A stretch of DNA of 64,000 nt from Lysobacter sp. GX 14042 (GTDB taxonomy: Bacteria > Pseudomonadota > Gammaproteobacteria > Xanthomonadales > Xanthomonadaceae), in assembly GCF_021390425.1 (NCBI RefSeq), contig NZ_JAJUWY010000002.1, positions 310,001 through 374,000 on the forward strand. Reading direction: 5' to 3'. Shown in pieces: positions 26,455 to 38,072 of the stretch; the stretch's first letter is position 1, and each line of letters starts with the position of its first letter. Below the pieces are notes generated by a model, which worked only from the letters and a program-made list of their open reading frames with translations, did no database searches and was not told the DNA's origin. A program made the position numbers and the translations under genes.

Positions 26455-28313
26455 GCGCGCGCGGGAACCGCGAAGCTCCCGGCGCCGTCGGCGCGCTGCT
26501 GGAGCGGGTGCGCGGGCGCGGCCGCAAGCCCGGCGCGCGCCGCACCATCGGCTACAACGCCACCCACCGGGTGGCGCTGGTCGGCGGGGTGCTCGCGCTG
26601 TGCGGCATCGCCCTGGTCGCGCGCGCGTTCCATGTGCAGGTGGTCGACAACGAGTTCTACCTGCGCCAGGGCGATGCGCGGGCGCTGCGCGAGCTGCCGA
26701 TCGCCACCTCGCGCGGGATGATCACCGACCGCAACGGCGAGCCGCTGGCGGTGTCCACCCCGGTCGAGTCGCTGTGGGCCAACCCGCAGGAGTTGCTGCA
26801 GCACACCGATCGCATCGGCGAGCTGGCCGCCGCGCTGTCGGTGCCGGCCGACACCCTGGCCAGCCGCCTGAGCCAGCGCGCCGACAAGGAATTCATGTAC
26901 CTGCGCCGGCGCATCAACCCGGCCGCCGCGGGGGAGGTGCTGGAACTGGGCATCCCCGGCGTGTACAGCCAGCGCGAGTACCGCCGCTTCTACCCGCAGG
27001 GCGAGGCGCTGGCCCACGTGCTGGGCTTCACCAACGTCGACGATCACGGCCAGGAAGGCCTGGAGCTGGCCTTCGAGGACTGGCTCAGCGGCACCCCGGG
27101 CGCCAAGCGGGTGATCCGCGACGGCCAGGGCCGGATCATCGAGAACGTCGACCTGCTGCGCGCCCCCGAACCGGGCCGCGACCTGGTGCTGAGCATCGAC
27201 CGGCGGATCCAGTACCTGGCCTTCCGCGAGCTGCGCCGGGCGATCACCGAGGCCAAGGCTGCGGCCGGCTCGGTGGTGATCCTGGACGTGCACAGTGGCG
27301 AGATCCTCGCCATGGCCAACCTGCCCAGCTACAACCCCAACCAGCTGGATGGGCAGAGCGGCGATGCCCGCCGCAACCGCGCGGTGACCGACGTGGTCGA
27401 ACCGGGTTCGACGATGAAGCCGATCACCGTGGCCGCGGCGATGGAGCACGGCCTGGTCACCCCGGACACCATCGTCGACACCTCGCCGGGGTACATCTCC
27501 AACGGCCGCTACACCATCAACGACTTCCGCAACTACGGTGCGCTGACCGCCACCGGCGTGCTGACCAAGAGCTCGAACGTGGGCTCGGCCAAGCTGGCGC
27601 GCGAGTTGCCCGACGGCTACTTCCACCAGTTCATCCAGCGCTTCGGCTACGGCCGCAAGCCCGGCAGCGGCTTCCCGGGCGAGGCGTCGGGCCTGCTGGC
27701 CGCGCCGGCGCAATGGAGCGGCACCAGCAAGTCCACGATGTCCTACGGCTACGGGCTGTCGGCCACGCCGCTGCAGATCGCCGTCGCCTACGCCGCCATC
27801 GCCAACGGTGGCCGGCGGCTCACCCCGACCTTCGTCAAGGGCGGTGCGGGCGAGGGCGAGCAGATCATGGAGCCGGCGCTGTCGGATTCGCTGCTGCACA
27901 TGATGCAGACCGTCACCGAGACCGGCGGCACCGCCACCGGGGCGGCGATCCTGGGCTACCACGTCGCCGGCAAGACCGGCACCGCGCGCAAGTTCAGCAG
28001 CACCGGCGGCTACTCGCGCGACTACGTGGCGCTGTTCGCCGGCGTCGTGCCGGTGGAGAACCCGCGTTTCGCCATGGCGGTGCTGATCGACGAGCCCGAC
28101 GCCAGCAAGGGCCATGGCTACGGCGGCGGCGCGACCGCGGCCCCGGTGTTCAAGTCGGTGATGGAAGGCGCACTGCGGCTGATGGACGTGCCGCCGGACG
28201 ACATCGAAACCTGGATCGCCGCCCAGGCGAAGAAGCGCGGCGCCAGCGAACCCACCCCGGTCCTGCCGCTGGCCACCGCCGCGCCCGCCGTCACCGGCGG
28301 AGGCCGACCGTGA
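26451..28313 (+). CDS. ftsI: Septal peptidoglycan transpeptidase FtsI (PBP3)
   Basis: A 620-residue class B penicillin-binding protein. It has a cytosolic tail (1-38), a single membrane anchor ([20 protein letters not shown], about 41-60), a PBP dimerisation domain (about 80-235) and the transpeptidase domain with catalytic S320 in [10 protein letters not shown]374-S-N376 in LTKSSNVG and K508-T-G in [10 protein letters not shown]. All active-site motifs are intact. It crosslinks septal murein with FtsW, encoded 4 kb downstream. Overlaps ftsL and murE by 4 bp. Confidence 0.96.
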   Translation: MSARGNREAPGAVGALLERVRGRGRKPGARRTIGYNATHRVALVGGVLALCGIALVARAFHVQVVDNEFYLRQGDARALRELPIATSRGMITDRNGEPLAVSTPVESLWANPQELLQHTDRIGELAAALSVPADTLASRLSQRADKEFMYLRRRINPAAAGEVLELGIPGVYSQREYRRFYPQGEALAHVLGFTNVDDHGQEGLELAFEDWLSGTPGAKRVIRDGQGRIIENVDLLRAPEPGRDLVLSIDRRIQYLAFRELRRAITEAKAAAGSVVILDVHSGEILAMANLPSYNPNQLDGQSGDARRNRAVTDVVEPGSTMKPITVAAAMEHGLVTPDTIVDTSPGYISNGRYTINDFRNYGALTATGVLTKSSNVGSAKLARELPDGYFHQFIQRFGYGRKPGSGFPGEASGLLAAPAQWSGTSKSTMSYGYGLSATPLQIAVAYAAIANGGRRLTPTFVKGGAGEGEQIMEPALSDSLLHMMQTVTETGGTATGAAILGYHVAGKTGTARKFSSTGGYSRDYVALFAGVVPVENPRFAMAVLIDEPDASKGHGYGGGATAAPVFKSVMEGALRLMDVPPDDIETWIAAQAKKRGASEPTPVLPLATAAPAVTGGGRP

Positions 28314-29815
28314 GCCGTCGCCGCGCCCCGGCCATGCCGCTGGCCCGGCTGCTGCCGGACGTGCCGGGCCTGGACCCCGCGCTGGAGGTCACCGGGCTGG
28401 TGATGGACAGCCGCCAGGTCGGCCCGGGCGATTCCTTCGTGGCGATCGCCGGCTTCGGCACCCACGGCCTGGCCTTCGTCGAGCAGGCCCGCCAGGCCGG
28501 TGCCGCGGCGGTGCTGTACCAGCCGCCGGCACCCGCCGAATACCCCGCGCCGGCCGATGCGATCGCCGTGCCCGGCCTGCGCGCCCGGCTGGGCGCCATG
28601 GCGGACGAATTCCACGGCCGGCCCAGCGCGGCCATGGACGTGGTCGGGGTGACCGGCACCAACGGCAAGACCTCCACCGTGCAGCTGCTGGCCCAGGCCT
28701 GGGCGGCGCTGGGGGTGCGCGCGGCGACCCTCGGCACCCTGGGCGTGGGCCTGGACGGGCAGCTGGTGCCCACCGGCTTCACCACCCCGCTGGTGCTGCA
28801 GACCCACGAGCTGCTCGGCCAGCTGCGCGACGCCGGCGCCACCGCGGCGGCGATGGAGGTCAGCTCCCACGCCCTGGACCAGGGGCGGGTGGACGGCGTG
28901 CACTTCGACGTGGCGGTGTTCACCAACCTCAGCCGCGACCACCTCGACTACCACGGCGACATGCGGGCCTACGGCGCGGCCAAGGCGCGGCTGTTCGCCT
29001 GGCCCGGGCTGAAGGCGGCGGTGGTCAACCTGGATGACCCCTTCGGCCGCGAACTGGCCGCGGCGCTGCCGGAGGGCGTGCGCCGGGTCGGCGTGTCCTC
29101 GCGCGGGGTTGCCGAAGCCGGACTGTCGGCGGTGGAGCTGCAGTTCGACGATGCCGGCATCGGCTTCGAGCTGGCGACCCCGGTCGAGCAGCACACCGTG
29201 CGCTCGCCGCTGCTGGGGCGTTTCAACGTCGACAACCTGCTGGCGGTCGCCGGTGCGCTGCTCGCGCTGGGCGTCGCCCCGCAGGCGATCGCCGCGGCGC
29301 TGGGCCGGTTGCAGCCGGTCCACGGCCGCATGACCCGGCTCGGCGGCGCCTCCGCCGATGGCCGGGCACGGCCGCTGGTGGTGGTCGACTACGCCCACAC
29401 CCCCGATGCCCTGCAGCAGGCACTGGAGGCGGTGCGCGCGCATGCGGCCGGTCGGGTGTCGTGCGTGTTCGGCTGCGGCGGCGAGCGCGACCGCGGCAAG
29501 CGTCCGCAGATGGCGGCGATCGCCCGCGACGGCGCCGACATCGTGATCGTCACCGACGACAACCCGCGCGGCGAGGACGGCGACGCGATCGTGGCCGACA
29601 TCCTTCCCGGCTTCGGCAGCGAACCCGACGGCGAGCGGCTGGTCGTCGAGCGCGATCGCCGCAAGGCCATCGACCGCGCTGTCGCCGGTGCCCGTGCGGG
29701 CGACATCGTGCTGGTCGCCGGCAAGGGCCATGAGCCCTACCAGGAAATCGGCGGCGTGCGCCATCCCTTCGATGACGCGCAGGTCGCGCGTGCGGCACTG
29801 GAGCGCTGGACATGA
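28310..29815 (+). CDS. murE: UDP-MurNAc-tripeptide synthetase MurE (meso-diaminopimelate adding)
   Basis: A 501-residue Mur ligase. The ATP loop is [20 protein letters not shown] (near residue 111), followed by [12 protein letters not shown] and [17 protein letters not shown]. The motif DDNPRGED near residue 420 is the one associated with meso-diaminopimelate selection. The reaction adds that amino acid to UDP-MurNAc-L-Ala-D-Glu in the cytosol. The GTG start overlaps the ftsI stop and has GGAGG upstream. murF overlaps by 4 bp. Confidence 0.95.
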   Translation: MSRRRAPAMPLARLLPDVPGLDPALEVTGLVMDSRQVGPGDSFVAIAGFGTHGLAFVEQARQAGAAAVLYQPPAPAEYPAPADAIAVPGLRARLGAMADEFHGRPSAAMDVVGVTGTNGKTSTVQLLAQAWAALGVRAATLGTLGVGLDGQLVPTGFTTPLVLQTHELLGQLRDAGATAAAMEVSSHALDQGRVDGVHFDVAVFTNLSRDHLDYHGDMRAYGAAKARLFAWPGLKAAVVNLDDPFGRELAAALPEGVRRVGVSSRGVAEAGLSAVELQFDDAGIGFELATPVEQHTVRSPLLGRFNVDNLLAVAGALLALGVAPQAIAAALGRLQPVHGRMTRLGGASADGRARPLVVVDYAHTPDALQQALEAVRAHAAGRVSCVFGCGGERDRGKRPQMAAIARDGADIVIVTDDNPRGEDGDAIVADILPGFGSEPDGERLVVERDRRKAIDRAVAGARAGDIVLVAGKGHEPYQEIGGVRHPFDDAQVARAALERWT

Positions 29816-31308
29816 AGCCGTTGACGCTCTCCGAGGTCGCCCGCCTGACCGGCGGCACCCTGCGCGGGGCCGACGCGACCGTCGACACCCTGGCCACCGA
29901 TACCCGCGCATTGCCGGAGGCCGGAAAGGTGCTGTTCGTCGCCCTGCGCGGGGAGAGCTTCGATGCCCACGAGCACCTCGACGGCAGCATCGCCGATCGC
30001 GCCGCCGGCCTGCTGGTCTCGCGGCCGGTCAACGCCGGCCTGCCGGAGGTCCGCGTCGCCGACACCCGGCTGGCACTGGCGCAGCTGGCCGCCGGGGTGC
30101 AGCGCGGGCGCGATACCCGGGTGGTGGCGATCACCGGCAGCAACGGCAAGACCAGCGTCAAGTCGCTGCTGCTGCCGGTACTGGCCGGGGCCTTCGCCGA
30201 GGTCTACGGCAACCCGGGCAACTTCAACAACGAGATCGGCCTGCCGCTGGCGGTACTCGGCGCGCCCGAGGACGCCGAAGTGGCGGTCTACGAGATGGGC
30301 GCCGGCAAGCCGGGCGACATCGCCTACCTGGCGCGCATCGCGCCCCCGCATGCGGCGCTGGTGAACAACATCGCCCCGGCGCACGTGGAGCGCATGGGCA
30401 GCCTGCTGGCGATCGCCGACACCAAGGCCGCGGTCTACGACGCCCTGCCGCGCGACGGCGTGGCGGTGATCAATGCCGACGACGCCTTCGCCCCGTTCTT
30501 TGCCGAGCGCGCCCACGGCCGCCGGCTGGTCCGCTTCGGGCTGGAGGCCAGCGCCGACATCACCGCGCGTGATGTGCGCGCCACCGCCGACGGCTCGCGG
30601 TTCGTGCTGGTCACCCCCTCTGGCGAGGCGCCGGTCGCGCTGTCGCTGCGTGGACGCCACAACGTGCGCAACGCCCTGGCCGCCGCCGCGCTGGCCTTCG
30701 GGATGGGTGTGCCGGCCGCCACCCTCGCCCGCGGGCTGGCGGCCGCGCGCCCGGTCGAGGGCCGCCTGGCCGCCCACCCGCTGGCCGGCGGCGCACTGCT
30801 GATCGACGACAGCTACAACGCCAACCCCGGCTCGCTGGCCGCGGCCATCGACACCCTGGCCGAAGGCCCGGGCGAGGGCTGGCTGGTGCTGGGCGACATG
30901 CGCGAGTTGGGTGCCGACGCCGAGGCGATGCATGCCGAGGCCGGACGCCGGGCGAAGGCGGCGGGCATCACCCGGCTGTTTGCGCTGGGCGGACTGGCGG
31001 CCGCCGCGGCGCGGGCGTTCGGCGAGGGCGGGGTGGTGCTCGGGCGCCATGACGAGGTGGCGGAGGCGGTGCGTCGCGCGTTGGCGACGTCCATGGGTTC
31101 CCGCGTTCGCGGGAACGACGGAGCAACGAGCGGGAGCGACGGAGCAACGAGCGGGAATGACGGTGCGAACGACGGTGAACAGAAGGAAATCAGGGTGCTG
31201 GTGAAGGGTTCGCGCGGCAGCGCGATGGACAGGGTGGTGCGTGCGCTGCTGGCGGGCGGAACGGGGCCGGGTGGCCACGCACGGGAGGGCGCCGACCATG
31301 CTGCTTGA
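29812..31308 (+). CDS. murF: UDP-MurNAc-pentapeptide synthetase MurF, with an in-frame repeat insertion
   Basis: A 498-residue Mur ligase adding D-Ala-D-Ala. It has [20 protein letters not shown] (ATP loop at residues 109-114), [40 protein letters not shown] and [20 protein letters not shown]. Residues about 427-458, between [13 protein letters not shown] and the conserved terminal [15 protein letters not shown], are not MurF sequence. They are encoded by a palindromic repeat (MGSRVRGND) and 21-bp tandem units ([14 protein letters not shown]). The E. coli enzyme has about 452 residues, so part of the extra length is this insert. It lies in a surface segment of the C-terminal domain, away from the ATP site, and the frame is kept, so the enzyme should be functional. 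mraY overlaps by 11 bp. Confidence 0.94.
   Translation: MKPLTLSEVARLTGGTLRGADATVDTLATDTRALPEAGKVLFVALRGESFDAHEHLDGSIADRAAGLLVSRPVNAGLPEVRVADTRLALAQLAAGVQRGRDTRVVAITGSNGKTSVKSLLLPVLAGAFAEVYGNPGNFNNEIGLPLAVLGAPEDAEVAVYEMGAGKPGDIAYLARIAPPHAALVNNIAPAHVERMGSLLAIADTKAAVYDALPRDGVAVINADDAFAPFFAERAHGRRLVRFGLEASADITARDVRATADGSRFVLVTPSGEAPVALSLRGRHNVRNALAAAALAFGMGVPAATLARGLAAARPVEGRLAAHPLAGGALLIDDSYNANPGSLAAAIDTLAEGPGEGWLVLGDMRELGADAEAMHAEAGRRAKAAGITRLFALGGLAAAAARAFGEGGVVLGRHDEVAEAVRRALATSMGSRVRGNDGATSGSDGATSGNDGANDGEQKEIRVLVKGSRGSAMDRVVRALLAGGTGPGGHAREGADHAA
31091..31161 (+). repeat. Palindromic repeat plus 21-bp tandem units inside murF
   Basis: A perfect palindrome GTTCCCGCGTTCGCGGGAAC (31097-31116) with the usual GACGG tail is followed by two 21-bp direct repeats (31120-31140 and 31141-31161, each starting GGAGCAACGAGCGGGA). 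The whole block and the following GGTGCGAACGAC remain in frame with murF. Confidence 0.9.
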
Positions 31309-32377
31309 ACTGGCGCGCTGGCTGGAACAGCTCGAGAGCGTGTTCGGGCTGTTCGGCTATCTCACCTTCCGCGGCATCCTGGCGGCGCTGACCTCGCTCG
31401 CGCTGTCGCTGTGGTGGGGCCCGGCGGTGATCCGCCGGCTGGCGCAGTTCAAGGGCCAGCCGATCCGCACCGACGGTCCGGAGAGCCACTTCTCCAAGGC
31501 CGGTACCCCGACCATGGGCGGCGGGCTGATCCTGCTCACCGTGCTGGCCGCGGTGCTGCTGTGGGGCGACCTGCGCAACAAGTACGTATGGCTGGTACTG
31601 GCGGTGATGGCGGCCTTCGGCGCGATCGGCTGGTACGACGACTGGATCAAGATCGCCAAGCGCGATCCGAACGGGCTGAAGTCGCGCTGGAAGTACCTGC
31701 TGCAGTCGGTCTTCGGCCTGGCTGCCGGGCTGTTCCTGTACTTCACCGCCGATACCGCGGCGCTGACCACCTTCTACGTGCCGCTGTTCAAGGACCTGGC
31801 GCTGCCGATCGGCGCCGGGATCATCGTGGTCGCGTACTTCTGGATCGTCGGCTTCTCCAACGCGGTCAACCTGACCGACGGGCTGGACGGGCTGGCGATC
31901 ATGCCCACGGTGCTGGTCGCCTGCGCACTGGGGGTGTTCGCCTACGCCTCCGGGCACGCCAACTTCGCCGACTACCTGCAGATCCCGCGGGTGCCGGGGG
32001 CCGGCGAGCTGGTGATCATCTGCGCGGCGATCGCCGGGGCCGGGCTGGGCTTCCTGTGGTTCAACACCTATCCGGCGATGGTGTTCATGGGCGATGTCGG
32101 CGCGCTGGCGCTGGGCGCGGTGCTGGGCACCATCGCGGTGATCGCCCGCCAGGAGCTGGTGCTGGTGATCATGGGCGGCGTGTTCGTCATCGAGACCCTG
32201 TCGGTGATGATCCAGGTCGCCTCGTTCAAGCTGACCGGCAAGCGCGTCTTCCGGATGGCGCCGATCCACCACCACTTCGAGCTCAAGGGCTGGCCGGAGC
32301 CGCGCGTGATCGTGCGCTTCTGGATCATCTCGGTGGTGCTGGTGCTGGTCGGCCTGGCCACGTTGAAGGTGCGCTGA
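31298..32377 (+). CDS. mraY: Phospho-MurNAc-pentapeptide transferase MraY
   Basis: A 359-residue integral membrane enzyme with about ten hydrophobic helices that makes lipid I from UDP-MurNAc-pentapeptide and undecaprenyl phosphate. Signatures: [33 protein letters not shown] (catalytic Asp pair), [36 protein letters not shown] and [20 protein letters not shown]. The start at 31298 has GGGAGG upstream and gives the standard 360-residue length; it lies inside the murF 3' end. ftsW follows with a 1-bp overlap (TGATG). Confidence 0.97.
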   Translation: MLLELARWLEQLESVFGLFGYLTFRGILAALTSLALSLWWGPAVIRRLAQFKGQPIRTDGPESHFSKAGTPTMGGGLILLTVLAAVLLWGDLRNKYVWLVLAVMAAFGAIGWYDDWIKIAKRDPNGLKSRWKYLLQSVFGLAAGLFLYFTADTAALTTFYVPLFKDLALPIGAGIIVVAYFWIVGFSNAVNLTDGLDGLAIMPTVLVACALGVFAYASGHANFADYLQIPRVPGAGELVIICAAIAGAGLGFLWFNTYPAMVFMGDVGALALGAVLGTIAVIARQELVLVIMGGVFVIETLSVMIQVASFKLTGKRVFRMAPIHHHFELKGWPEPRVIVRFWIISVVLVLVGLATLKVR

Positions 32378-33738
32378 TGAACGAATCCGCGCGCCAGGCC
32401 ACCCGCATCGACGCCATCGGCGGCCGCTTCGACGGCTGGCTGCTGGCCATCGCCTGCGCGCTGGGCTGCGTGGGCGTGGTGATGGTCGGCTCGGCTTCGA
32501 TCGCGATCGCGGTCGACTACGGCGTCGGTCCCTTCCACTACCTGGTGCGCCACGGCATGTTCCTGGCGCTGGGCACGGCGCTGGCGGTGTGGGTCATGCG
32601 CACCGAGCTCAAGACCATCGAGCACCACGGCCAGTGGCTGCTGCTGGGCTGTTTCGCGCTGCTGATCGCGGTGTTCGTCCCCGGCCTGGGCAGCGAGGTC
32701 AACGGCGCCCGGCGCTGGGTCAACCTGGGGGTGTCGGGCTTCCAGGCGGTCGAGGCGGTCAAGCTGCTGCTGATCGTCTGGCTGGCCAGCTACCTCAAGC
32801 GCTACAGCGACGAGGTCACCGCGACCTGGAAGGCGATGCTCAAGCCGATCGGCGCGGTGCTGGTGATGGTCGCGCTGCTGCTGGCCCAGCCGGACTTCGG
32901 CTCGGCCTCGCTGCTGCTGGCGATCACCGGCGGGATGCTGGTGCTGGGCGGGGTCAACATGCCGCGGATGTTCGGCCCGATGCTGTTGCTGCTGCCGGTG
33001 CTGGCGGTGATCGCGATCGCCGAGCCCTACCGCATGCGCCGGCTGACCTCGTTCCTGGACCCCTGGGCCGATCCGTTCAACGCCGGCTACCAGCTGACCA
33101 ACGCGCTGATGGCGGTCGGCCGCGGAGAGTGGTTCGGGGTCGGCCTGGGCGGCTCGGTGCAGAAACTGTCCTACCTGCCCGAGGCGCATACCGACTTCAT
33201 CCTGGCGGTGATCGCCGAGGAGTTCGGCTTCTTCGGGGTGTGCGTGGTGATCGCCCTGTTCGCCGGGCTGGTCGGCCGTGCCCTGTGGCTGGGCCTGCAG
33301 TGCGTGCGCATGCGCCGCCACTTCGCCGGCTACTGCGCCTTCGGCATCGCGCTGTGGGTGGGGCTGCAGAGCTTCGTTTCGATCGGCGTCAACCTCGGGC
33401 TGCTGCCGACCAAGGGCCTGACCCTGCCGCTGATCTCCTCGGGCGGCTCCTCGGCGCTGATGACCTGCATGGCGATGGGCTTGCTGCTGCGGGTGAGCTA
33501 CGAGCTCGACCGCGCCCGGCGCCAGGTCGCGCTGCTGCGCGGCGAGACGCCGCCGGTCGCGGCCAGTGCCCCGGCGACGGCGGACACGCCCGCCGCGCCG
33601 GCCCCGCTCCGCGGGCGCAAGCGCCGCGACGGGAACCCCGTGGCGGAGCCGGCGCTGGACATGCCGGCACCGGTCGCCAGCCGCGGCACCAGCCGCCTGC
33701 GCCAGCGGGTCGAGCCGACCCTGGGAGGCCTGGCATGA
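32377..33738 (+). CDS. ftsW: Septal peptidoglycan glycosyltransferase FtsW
   Basis: A 453-residue SEDS-family polymerase with about ten membrane helices. Conserved features are [78 protein letters not shown] and [20 protein letters not shown]. The putative catalytic Asp lies in the EAHTDF segment region. The cytosolic C-terminal tail (about residues 385-453, Pro/Ala/Arg rich) is longer than in E. coli. It polymerises septal glycan together with FtsI. murG overlaps by 4 bp. Confidence 0.96.
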   Translation: MNESARQATRIDAIGGRFDGWLLAIACALGCVGVVMVGSASIAIAVDYGVGPFHYLVRHGMFLALGTALAVWVMRTELKTIEHHGQWLLLGCFALLIAVFVPGLGSEVNGARRWVNLGVSGFQAVEAVKLLLIVWLASYLKRYSDEVTATWKAMLKPIGAVLVMVALLLAQPDFGSASLLLAITGGMLVLGGVNMPRMFGPMLLLLPVLAVIAIAEPYRMRRLTSFLDPWADPFNAGYQLTNALMAVGRGEWFGVGLGGSVQKLSYLPEAHTDFILAVIAEEFGFFGVCVVIALFAGLVGRALWLGLQCVRMRRHFAGYCAFGIALWVGLQSFVSIGVNLGLLPTKGLTLPLISSGGSSALMTCMAMGLLLRVSYELDRARRQVALLRGETPPVAASAPATADTPAAPAPLRGRKRRDGNPVAEPALDMPAPVASRGTSRLRQRVEPTLGGLA

Positions 33739-34925
33739 GTGGCGTGGCGGGCGGGCGTCCGGTGATGATCCTGGCCGGCGGCACCGGCGGGCACATCTTC
33801 CCCGGACTGGCGGTGGCCGACGCGCTGCGCGCGCGCGGCGTGCCGGTGCGCTGGCTGGGCGCGGCCGGGCGCATGGAAACCCGGCTGGTGCCGCAGCACG
33901 GCATCGCCATCGATACCCTCGAGGTGGCCGGCCTGCGCGGCCGCGGACTGGCCGCCACCCTGGCCGCGCCGTTCCGCCTGCTGGGCGCGCTGCGCGCGGC
34001 CGGCAAGCTGCTGGCCACCCACCAGCCGCGGGCGGTGGTGTCCTTCGGTGGCTTCGCCGCTGGCCCGGGCGGACTGGCCGCGAAGCTGGCCGGCATCCCG
34101 CTGGTGGTGCACGAACAGAACCGCGCCGCCGGGCTGACCAACCGGGTGCTGGCGCGCTGGGCCGGGCGGGTGCTGACCGGCTTCCCGGACACCTTCGACA
34201 ACGAGCAGGTGGTGGGCAACCCGGTGCGCGCGGCGATCGCGGCGGTGCCGGCGCCGGAGCAGCGCTTCGAGGGTCGCCAGGGCCCGCTGCGGCTGCTGGT
34301 GCTGGGTGGCAGCCAGGGCGCCCGCGCGCTCAACCGCGCGCTGCCGTCGGCGCTGGCGGTGCTGCGCGGGCGCATCGGCGGCTGCGAGGTGCGCCACCAG
34401 TGCGGGGAGCAGCAGATCGAGGATGCGCGCGAGGCCTACCGCAATGCGGGGTTCGCGCCGGGAGAGGGGGTGGCGTCCATGGGTTCCCGCGTACGCGGGA
34501 ACGACGGGGCCGATGAGGGTTCCCGCGTACGCGGGGACGACGACTTCCAGGTTTCGCTGGAGCCGTTCATCGCCGACATGGCGCAGGCCTATGCCTGGGC
34601 CGACCTGGTGGTCTGCCGCGCCGGTGCGCTGACCCTGGCCGAGCTGTGCGCGGCCGGCGTCGGCTCGCTGCTGGTGCCGTTCCCGGCCGCGGTCGACGAC
34701 CACCAGACCCGCAATGCCGAGTACCTGGTCGATCGCGGCGCCGCCCAGCTGCTGCCGGAGGGCGAGGCGCCGCTGGAGTTCGCCCGCCGGCTCTCGGCCA
34801 CGCTGGAAATCCTCGCCGAGCGAGCCGACCTGCTGCCGATGGCACAGGCCGCCCGCGCGCTGGCCCGTCCCGACGCCGCCGACGCGGTGGCCTCGGCCGT
34901 CCTCGAAATGGAATCCAAGGCATGA
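33735..34925 (+). CDS. murG: Lipid II synthase MurG, with an in-frame repeat insertion
   Basis: A 396-residue GT28 glycosyltransferase that adds GlcNAc to lipid I at the inner face of the membrane. It has [78 protein letters not shown] and [20 protein letters not shown] with [14 protein letters not shown]. Residues about 248-272 (between [10 protein letters not shown] and [12 protein letters not shown]) are encoded by two copies of the palindromic repeat, reading MGSRVRGND and GSRVRGDD. E. coli MurG has 355 residues; the insert accounts for a large part of the difference. It lies in the loop before the FIADM segment, so the fold can probably accommodate it. Confidence 0.95.
   Translation: MSGVAGGRPVMILAGGTGGHIFPGLAVADALRARGVPVRWLGAAGRMETRLVPQHGIAIDTLEVAGLRGRGLAATLAAPFRLLGALRAAGKLLATHQPRAVVSFGGFAAGPGGLAAKLAGIPLVVHEQNRAAGLTNRVLARWAGRVLTGFPDTFDNEQVVGNPVRAAIAAVPAPEQRFEGRQGPLRLLVLGGSQGARALNRALPSALAVLRGRIGGCEVRHQCGEQQIEDAREAYRNAGFAPGEGVASMGSRVRGNDGADEGSRVRGDDDFQVSLEPFIADMAQAYAWADLVVCRAGALTLAELCAAGVGSLLVPFPAAVDDHQTRNAEYLVDRGAAQLLPEGEAPLEFARRLSATLEILAERADLLPMAQAARALARPDAADAVASAVLEMESKA
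34476..34545 (+). repeat. Two palindromic repeat copies inside murG
   Basis: GTTCCCGCGTACGCGGGAAC (34483-34502) and a second copy (34519-34538) differing by one base in its right arm, separated by a short GACGGGGCCGATGAGG spacer. Both read in frame with murG. Confidence 0.9.
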
Positions 34926-36376
34926 GCAGTACCCTGCGCCGCCGCATGCAGGACCGGGGCGACCTCGCCCACGCCGCCGAGCGCGTGCACTTCATCGGCA
35001 TCGGCGGCACCGGCATGAGCGGCATCGCCGAGGTCATGGGCACCCTGGGCTACGCGGTGTCGGGTTCGGACCGCGCCGACAACGCGGTCACCCGCCGGCT
35101 GCAGGGCCTGGGCATCACCGTGCACCAGGGCCACGAGGCCGGGAACGTGGTCGGCACCGACTGCGTGGTGGTCTCCAGCGCGATCCGCGCCGACAACCCG
35201 GAACTGGTCGAGGCCCGCGCGCGGCAGATCCCGGTGGTGCCGCGGGCGGAGATGCTGGCCGAGCTGATGCGCTTCAAGCGCGGCATCGCCATCGCCGGCA
35301 CCCACGGCAAGACCACCACCACCTCGCTGACCGCCAGCGTGCTGGCCGAGGGCGGGCTGGACCCGACCTTCGTGATCGGCGGCCAGCTGCTGGCGGCCGG
35401 CGCCAACGCCAGGCTCGGCGGTGGCGACTGGCTGGTGGCCGAGGCCGACGAGAGCGACGGCAGCTTCCTGCGGCTGAACCCGCAGATGGCAGTGGTCACC
35501 AACATCGACGCCGACCACCTGGAGAACTACGAAGGCGACTTCGCCAAGGTCAAGGCGGCGTTCCTGGAGTTCATGCACCGGCTGCCGTTCTACGGCGTGG
35601 CGATCCTGTGCATCGACGATCCGGAAGTCGCCGAACTGGCCGCGGCGACCCCGCGCCACGTGATGAGCTACGGCGTCTCGCCGGAGGCCGAGGTGCGCGC
35701 CGAGGACGTGCAGCAGCACGGCGGGCGCATGCGCTTCAGCCTGGTGCTGCCCGACGGCGCCCGCTGCCCGATCATGCTGGCGCTGCCGGGCCGGCACAAC
35801 GTGCTCAACGCCCTGGCCGCGGCCGCGGTCGGCTGGCAGCTGGGCATCGAGCCGCAGGCCATTGCCCGTGCGCTGGAGGCCTTCGCCGGCATCGGCCGCC
35901 GCTTCAACCTGCTGGCCCAGGCCCCGCTGCCGGGCGGCGGGCTGGTCACCGTGGTCGACGACTACGGCCACCACCCCAAGGAGCTGGCGGCGACCTTCGA
36001 GGCCGCCCGCGGCGGCTGGCCGGACCGGCGCATCGTGGTCGCCTTCCAGCCGCACCGCTACAGCCGCACCCGCGATCTGTTCGACGACTTCGCCGCGGTG
36101 CTGTCGGAGATCGACGCGCTGGTGCTGACCGAGGTCTACGCCGCCGGCGAGGCGCCGATCGCCGGTGCCGACGAGCGCGCGCTGGCGCGCGCGATCCGTG
36201 CCCGCGGGCGCATCGATCCGGTGGTGGTCGGCCCGGCGCAGGAACTGCCCGAAGTCCTGGCCGACGTGCTGCGCGACGGCGACCTGCTGCTGATGATGGG
36301 CGCCGGCGACATCGGCCAGGTGGCCCAGCAGGTCGCCCGCGAGGGCCTCCGCGGCCGCCAGGAGGACCCGCGATGA
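34922..36376 (+). CDS. murC: UDP-N-acetylmuramate-L-alanine ligase MurC
   Basis: A 484-residue Mur ligase. It has the N-terminal Rossmann loop [23 protein letters not shown] loop [20 protein letters not shown] (near residue 125), [54 protein letters not shown] and [20 protein letters not shown]. It adds L-Ala to UDP-MurNAc in the cytosol. Overlaps of 4 bp with murG and ddl. Confidence 0.96.
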   Translation: MSSTLRRRMQDRGDLAHAAERVHFIGIGGTGMSGIAEVMGTLGYAVSGSDRADNAVTRRLQGLGITVHQGHEAGNVVGTDCVVVSSAIRADNPELVEARARQIPVVPRAEMLAELMRFKRGIAIAGTHGKTTTTSLTASVLAEGGLDPTFVIGGQLLAAGANARLGGGDWLVAEADESDGSFLRLNPQMAVVTNIDADHLENYEGDFAKVKAAFLEFMHRLPFYGVAILCIDDPEVAELAAATPRHVMSYGVSPEAEVRAEDVQQHGGRMRFSLVLPDGARCPIMLALPGRHNVLNALAAAAVGWQLGIEPQAIARALEAFAGIGRRFNLLAQAPLPGGGLVTVVDDYGHHPKELAATFEAARGGWPDRRIVVAFQPHRYSRTRDLFDDFAAVLSEIDALVLTEVYAAGEAPIAGADERALARAIRARGRIDPVVVGPAQELPEVLADVLRDGDLLLMMGAGDIGQVAQQVAREGLRGRQEDPR

Positions 36377-37353
36377 CCGCGCCCGTGCTCGCCCCGGCCC
36401 GCTTCGCCGACCCGGCGGTGTTCGGCCGCGTCGCGGTGCTGATGGGCGGCACCAGCGCCGAGCGCGAGGTGTCGCTGGACTCCGGCCGCAACGTGCTCGA
36501 AGCGCTGTGCTCGCGCGGCGTCGACGCCTTCGCCGTCGATGGCATCCCGGCCCTGGTCGAGGCGATCGGCGAAGGCCGGGTGGACCGGGTGTTCAACATC
36601 CTCCACGGCAACCGCGGGGGCGGCGAGGACGGCGTGCTGCAGGGGCTGTGCGAGGCGCTGGGCGTGCCCTACACCGGCTCGGGCGTGCTCGGCAGCGCGC
36701 TGAGCATGGACAAGATCCGCACCAAGCAGGTGTGGCTGGCCGAGGGCCTGCCGACCCCGCGCTACGTGCGCCTGGAGAAGGGCGCCGACGTGCGCGCCGC
36801 GGCCCGCGCGCTGGGCCTGCCGGTGATCGTCAAGCCGTCTTCGGAAGGCTCCAGCGTGGGCGTGTCGCGGGTGCTCGACGAGTCCGGCCTGGAGGCCGCG
36901 GTCGAACTCGCCGCGCGCTACCCCGGCGAGATGCTCATGGAGCAGATGATCAACGGCGATGAGCTCACCGTCGGCATCCTGTTCGACGGCCACGCCCATG
37001 CTGCGCTGCCCTCGATCCACATCGTCCCGGCCGGGGAGTGGTACGACTACCACGCCAAGTACCAGGCCGAGGACACCCGCTACCTGTGCCCCGGGCTGGA
37101 GGGCGCGGCCGAGGACGAGATCCGCCGCCTGGCCAGCGCCGCCTTCGTGGCCGCCGGCTGCCACGGCTGGGGCCGGGTCGACTTCATGCGCGACCGCGCC
37201 AGCGGCGCGCTGTACCTGCTGGAGGTCAACACCGCCCCGGGCATGACCAGCCACTCGCTGGTGCCCAAGGCCGCCGCGCAGCTGGGGGTCGACTACCCGA
37301 CGCTGTGCTGGCGCGTGCTCGAGGCGACGGTCGGGGAGGGCGCGCGGCAGTGA
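36373..37353 (+). CDS. ddlB: D-alanine-D-alanine ligase DdlB
   Basis: A 326-residue ATP-grasp ligase making the D-Ala-D-Ala used by MurF. Motifs: [79 protein letters not shown], and the metal-binding [20 protein letters not shown] followed by [14 protein letters not shown]. The start ATG overlaps the murC stop; a short N-terminal extension precedes [10 protein letters not shown]. ftsQ overlaps by 4 bp. Confidence 0.96.
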   Translation: MTAPVLAPARFADPAVFGRVAVLMGGTSAEREVSLDSGRNVLEALCSRGVDAFAVDGIPALVEAIGEGRVDRVFNILHGNRGGGEDGVLQGLCEALGVPYTGSGVLGSALSMDKIRTKQVWLAEGLPTPRYVRLEKGADVRAAARALGLPVIVKPSSEGSSVGVSRVLDESGLEAAVELAARYPGEMLMEQMINGDELTVGILFDGHAHAALPSIHIVPAGEWYDYHAKYQAEDTRYLCPGLEGAAEDEIRRLASAAFVAAGCHGWGRVDFMRDRASGALYLLEVNTAPGMTSHSLVPKAAAQLGVDYPTLCWRVLEATVGEGARQ

Positions 37354-38072
37354 ATGCGATCGCCCGCCTGGTGGTCTGGGTCCTCGCGGTGGCGCTGGTC
37401 GCGCTGCCGGTGGTGGCCGTGCTCAAGGGCTGGATCGGCGCCGAGCGCTGGCCGCTGACCACCCTGCGCGCGACCGGCCAGTTCGAGCGCGTCGACGACG
37501 CCCGCCTGCGCGAGACGCTGCTGCCCTACGCCCGCCAGGGCTTCTTCGCGGTCGACCTGGACGGCGCCCGCGGCGCGGTCGCCGCGTTGCCCTGGGTCGA
37601 GCGCGCCGAGGTCCGCAAGCGCTGGCCGGACGTGCTCGAGGTCAGCCTGGTCGAACACGTGCCGTTCGCCCGCTGGGGCGAGGACCGGCTGCTGTCGGTG
37701 CAGGGCACGCTGTTCGACGCCGCCGGCGCCGAGGTCCCGGCCACGCTGCCGCTGCTGCACGGCCCGGACGGCCGGACCGGCGAGGTGGTCGAACTGTTCA
37801 ACCAGGCCCACGGGCTGTTCCGGCAGCAGGGCCTGGACGTGCGCGCGCTCGACCTGGACGCGCGCGGCAGCTGGACCCTGGCGCTCGACAACGGCACCCG
37901 GGTAGTGGTCGGCCGCAGCCAGGCCCGCAGCCGGCTGGCGCGCTTCGCCCGGTTGCTGCCGCGCCTGCTGCCCCAGCCCGGCCAGCAACTGGAGCAGGCC
38001 GACCTCCGCTACACCAACGGTTTCGCACTGCGCTGGGCGGAAGTCCCGGCGCAACCACAGGAAGCATCATGA
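37350..38072 (+). CDS. ftsQ: Cell division protein FtsQ
   Basis: A 240-residue bitopic division protein. It starts at a GTG overlapping the ddl stop. A membrane helix occupies about residues 4-27 ([20 protein letters not shown]), then the POTRA domain ([20 protein letters not shown] to [20 protein letters not shown]) and the FtsQ beta domain ([20 protein letters not shown], then [20 protein letters not shown]). FtsQ recruits FtsLB and FtsWI to the septum. Confidence 0.94.
   Translation: MNAIARLVVWVLAVALVALPVVAVLKGWIGAERWPLTTLRATGQFERVDDARLRETLLPYARQGFFAVDLDGARGAVAALPWVERAEVRKRWPDVLEVSLVEHVPFARWGEDRLLSVQGTLFDAAGAEVPATLPLLHGPDGRTGEVVELFNQAHGLFRQQGLDVRALDLDARGSWTLALDNGTRVVVGRSQARSRLARFARLLPRLLPQPGQQLEQADLRYTNGFALRWAEVPAQPQEAS

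Noticed and set aside
29461-29733. Small Arg-rich frames inside murE and murF
   Set aside because: Off-frame readings of conserved Mur ligases without start signals.
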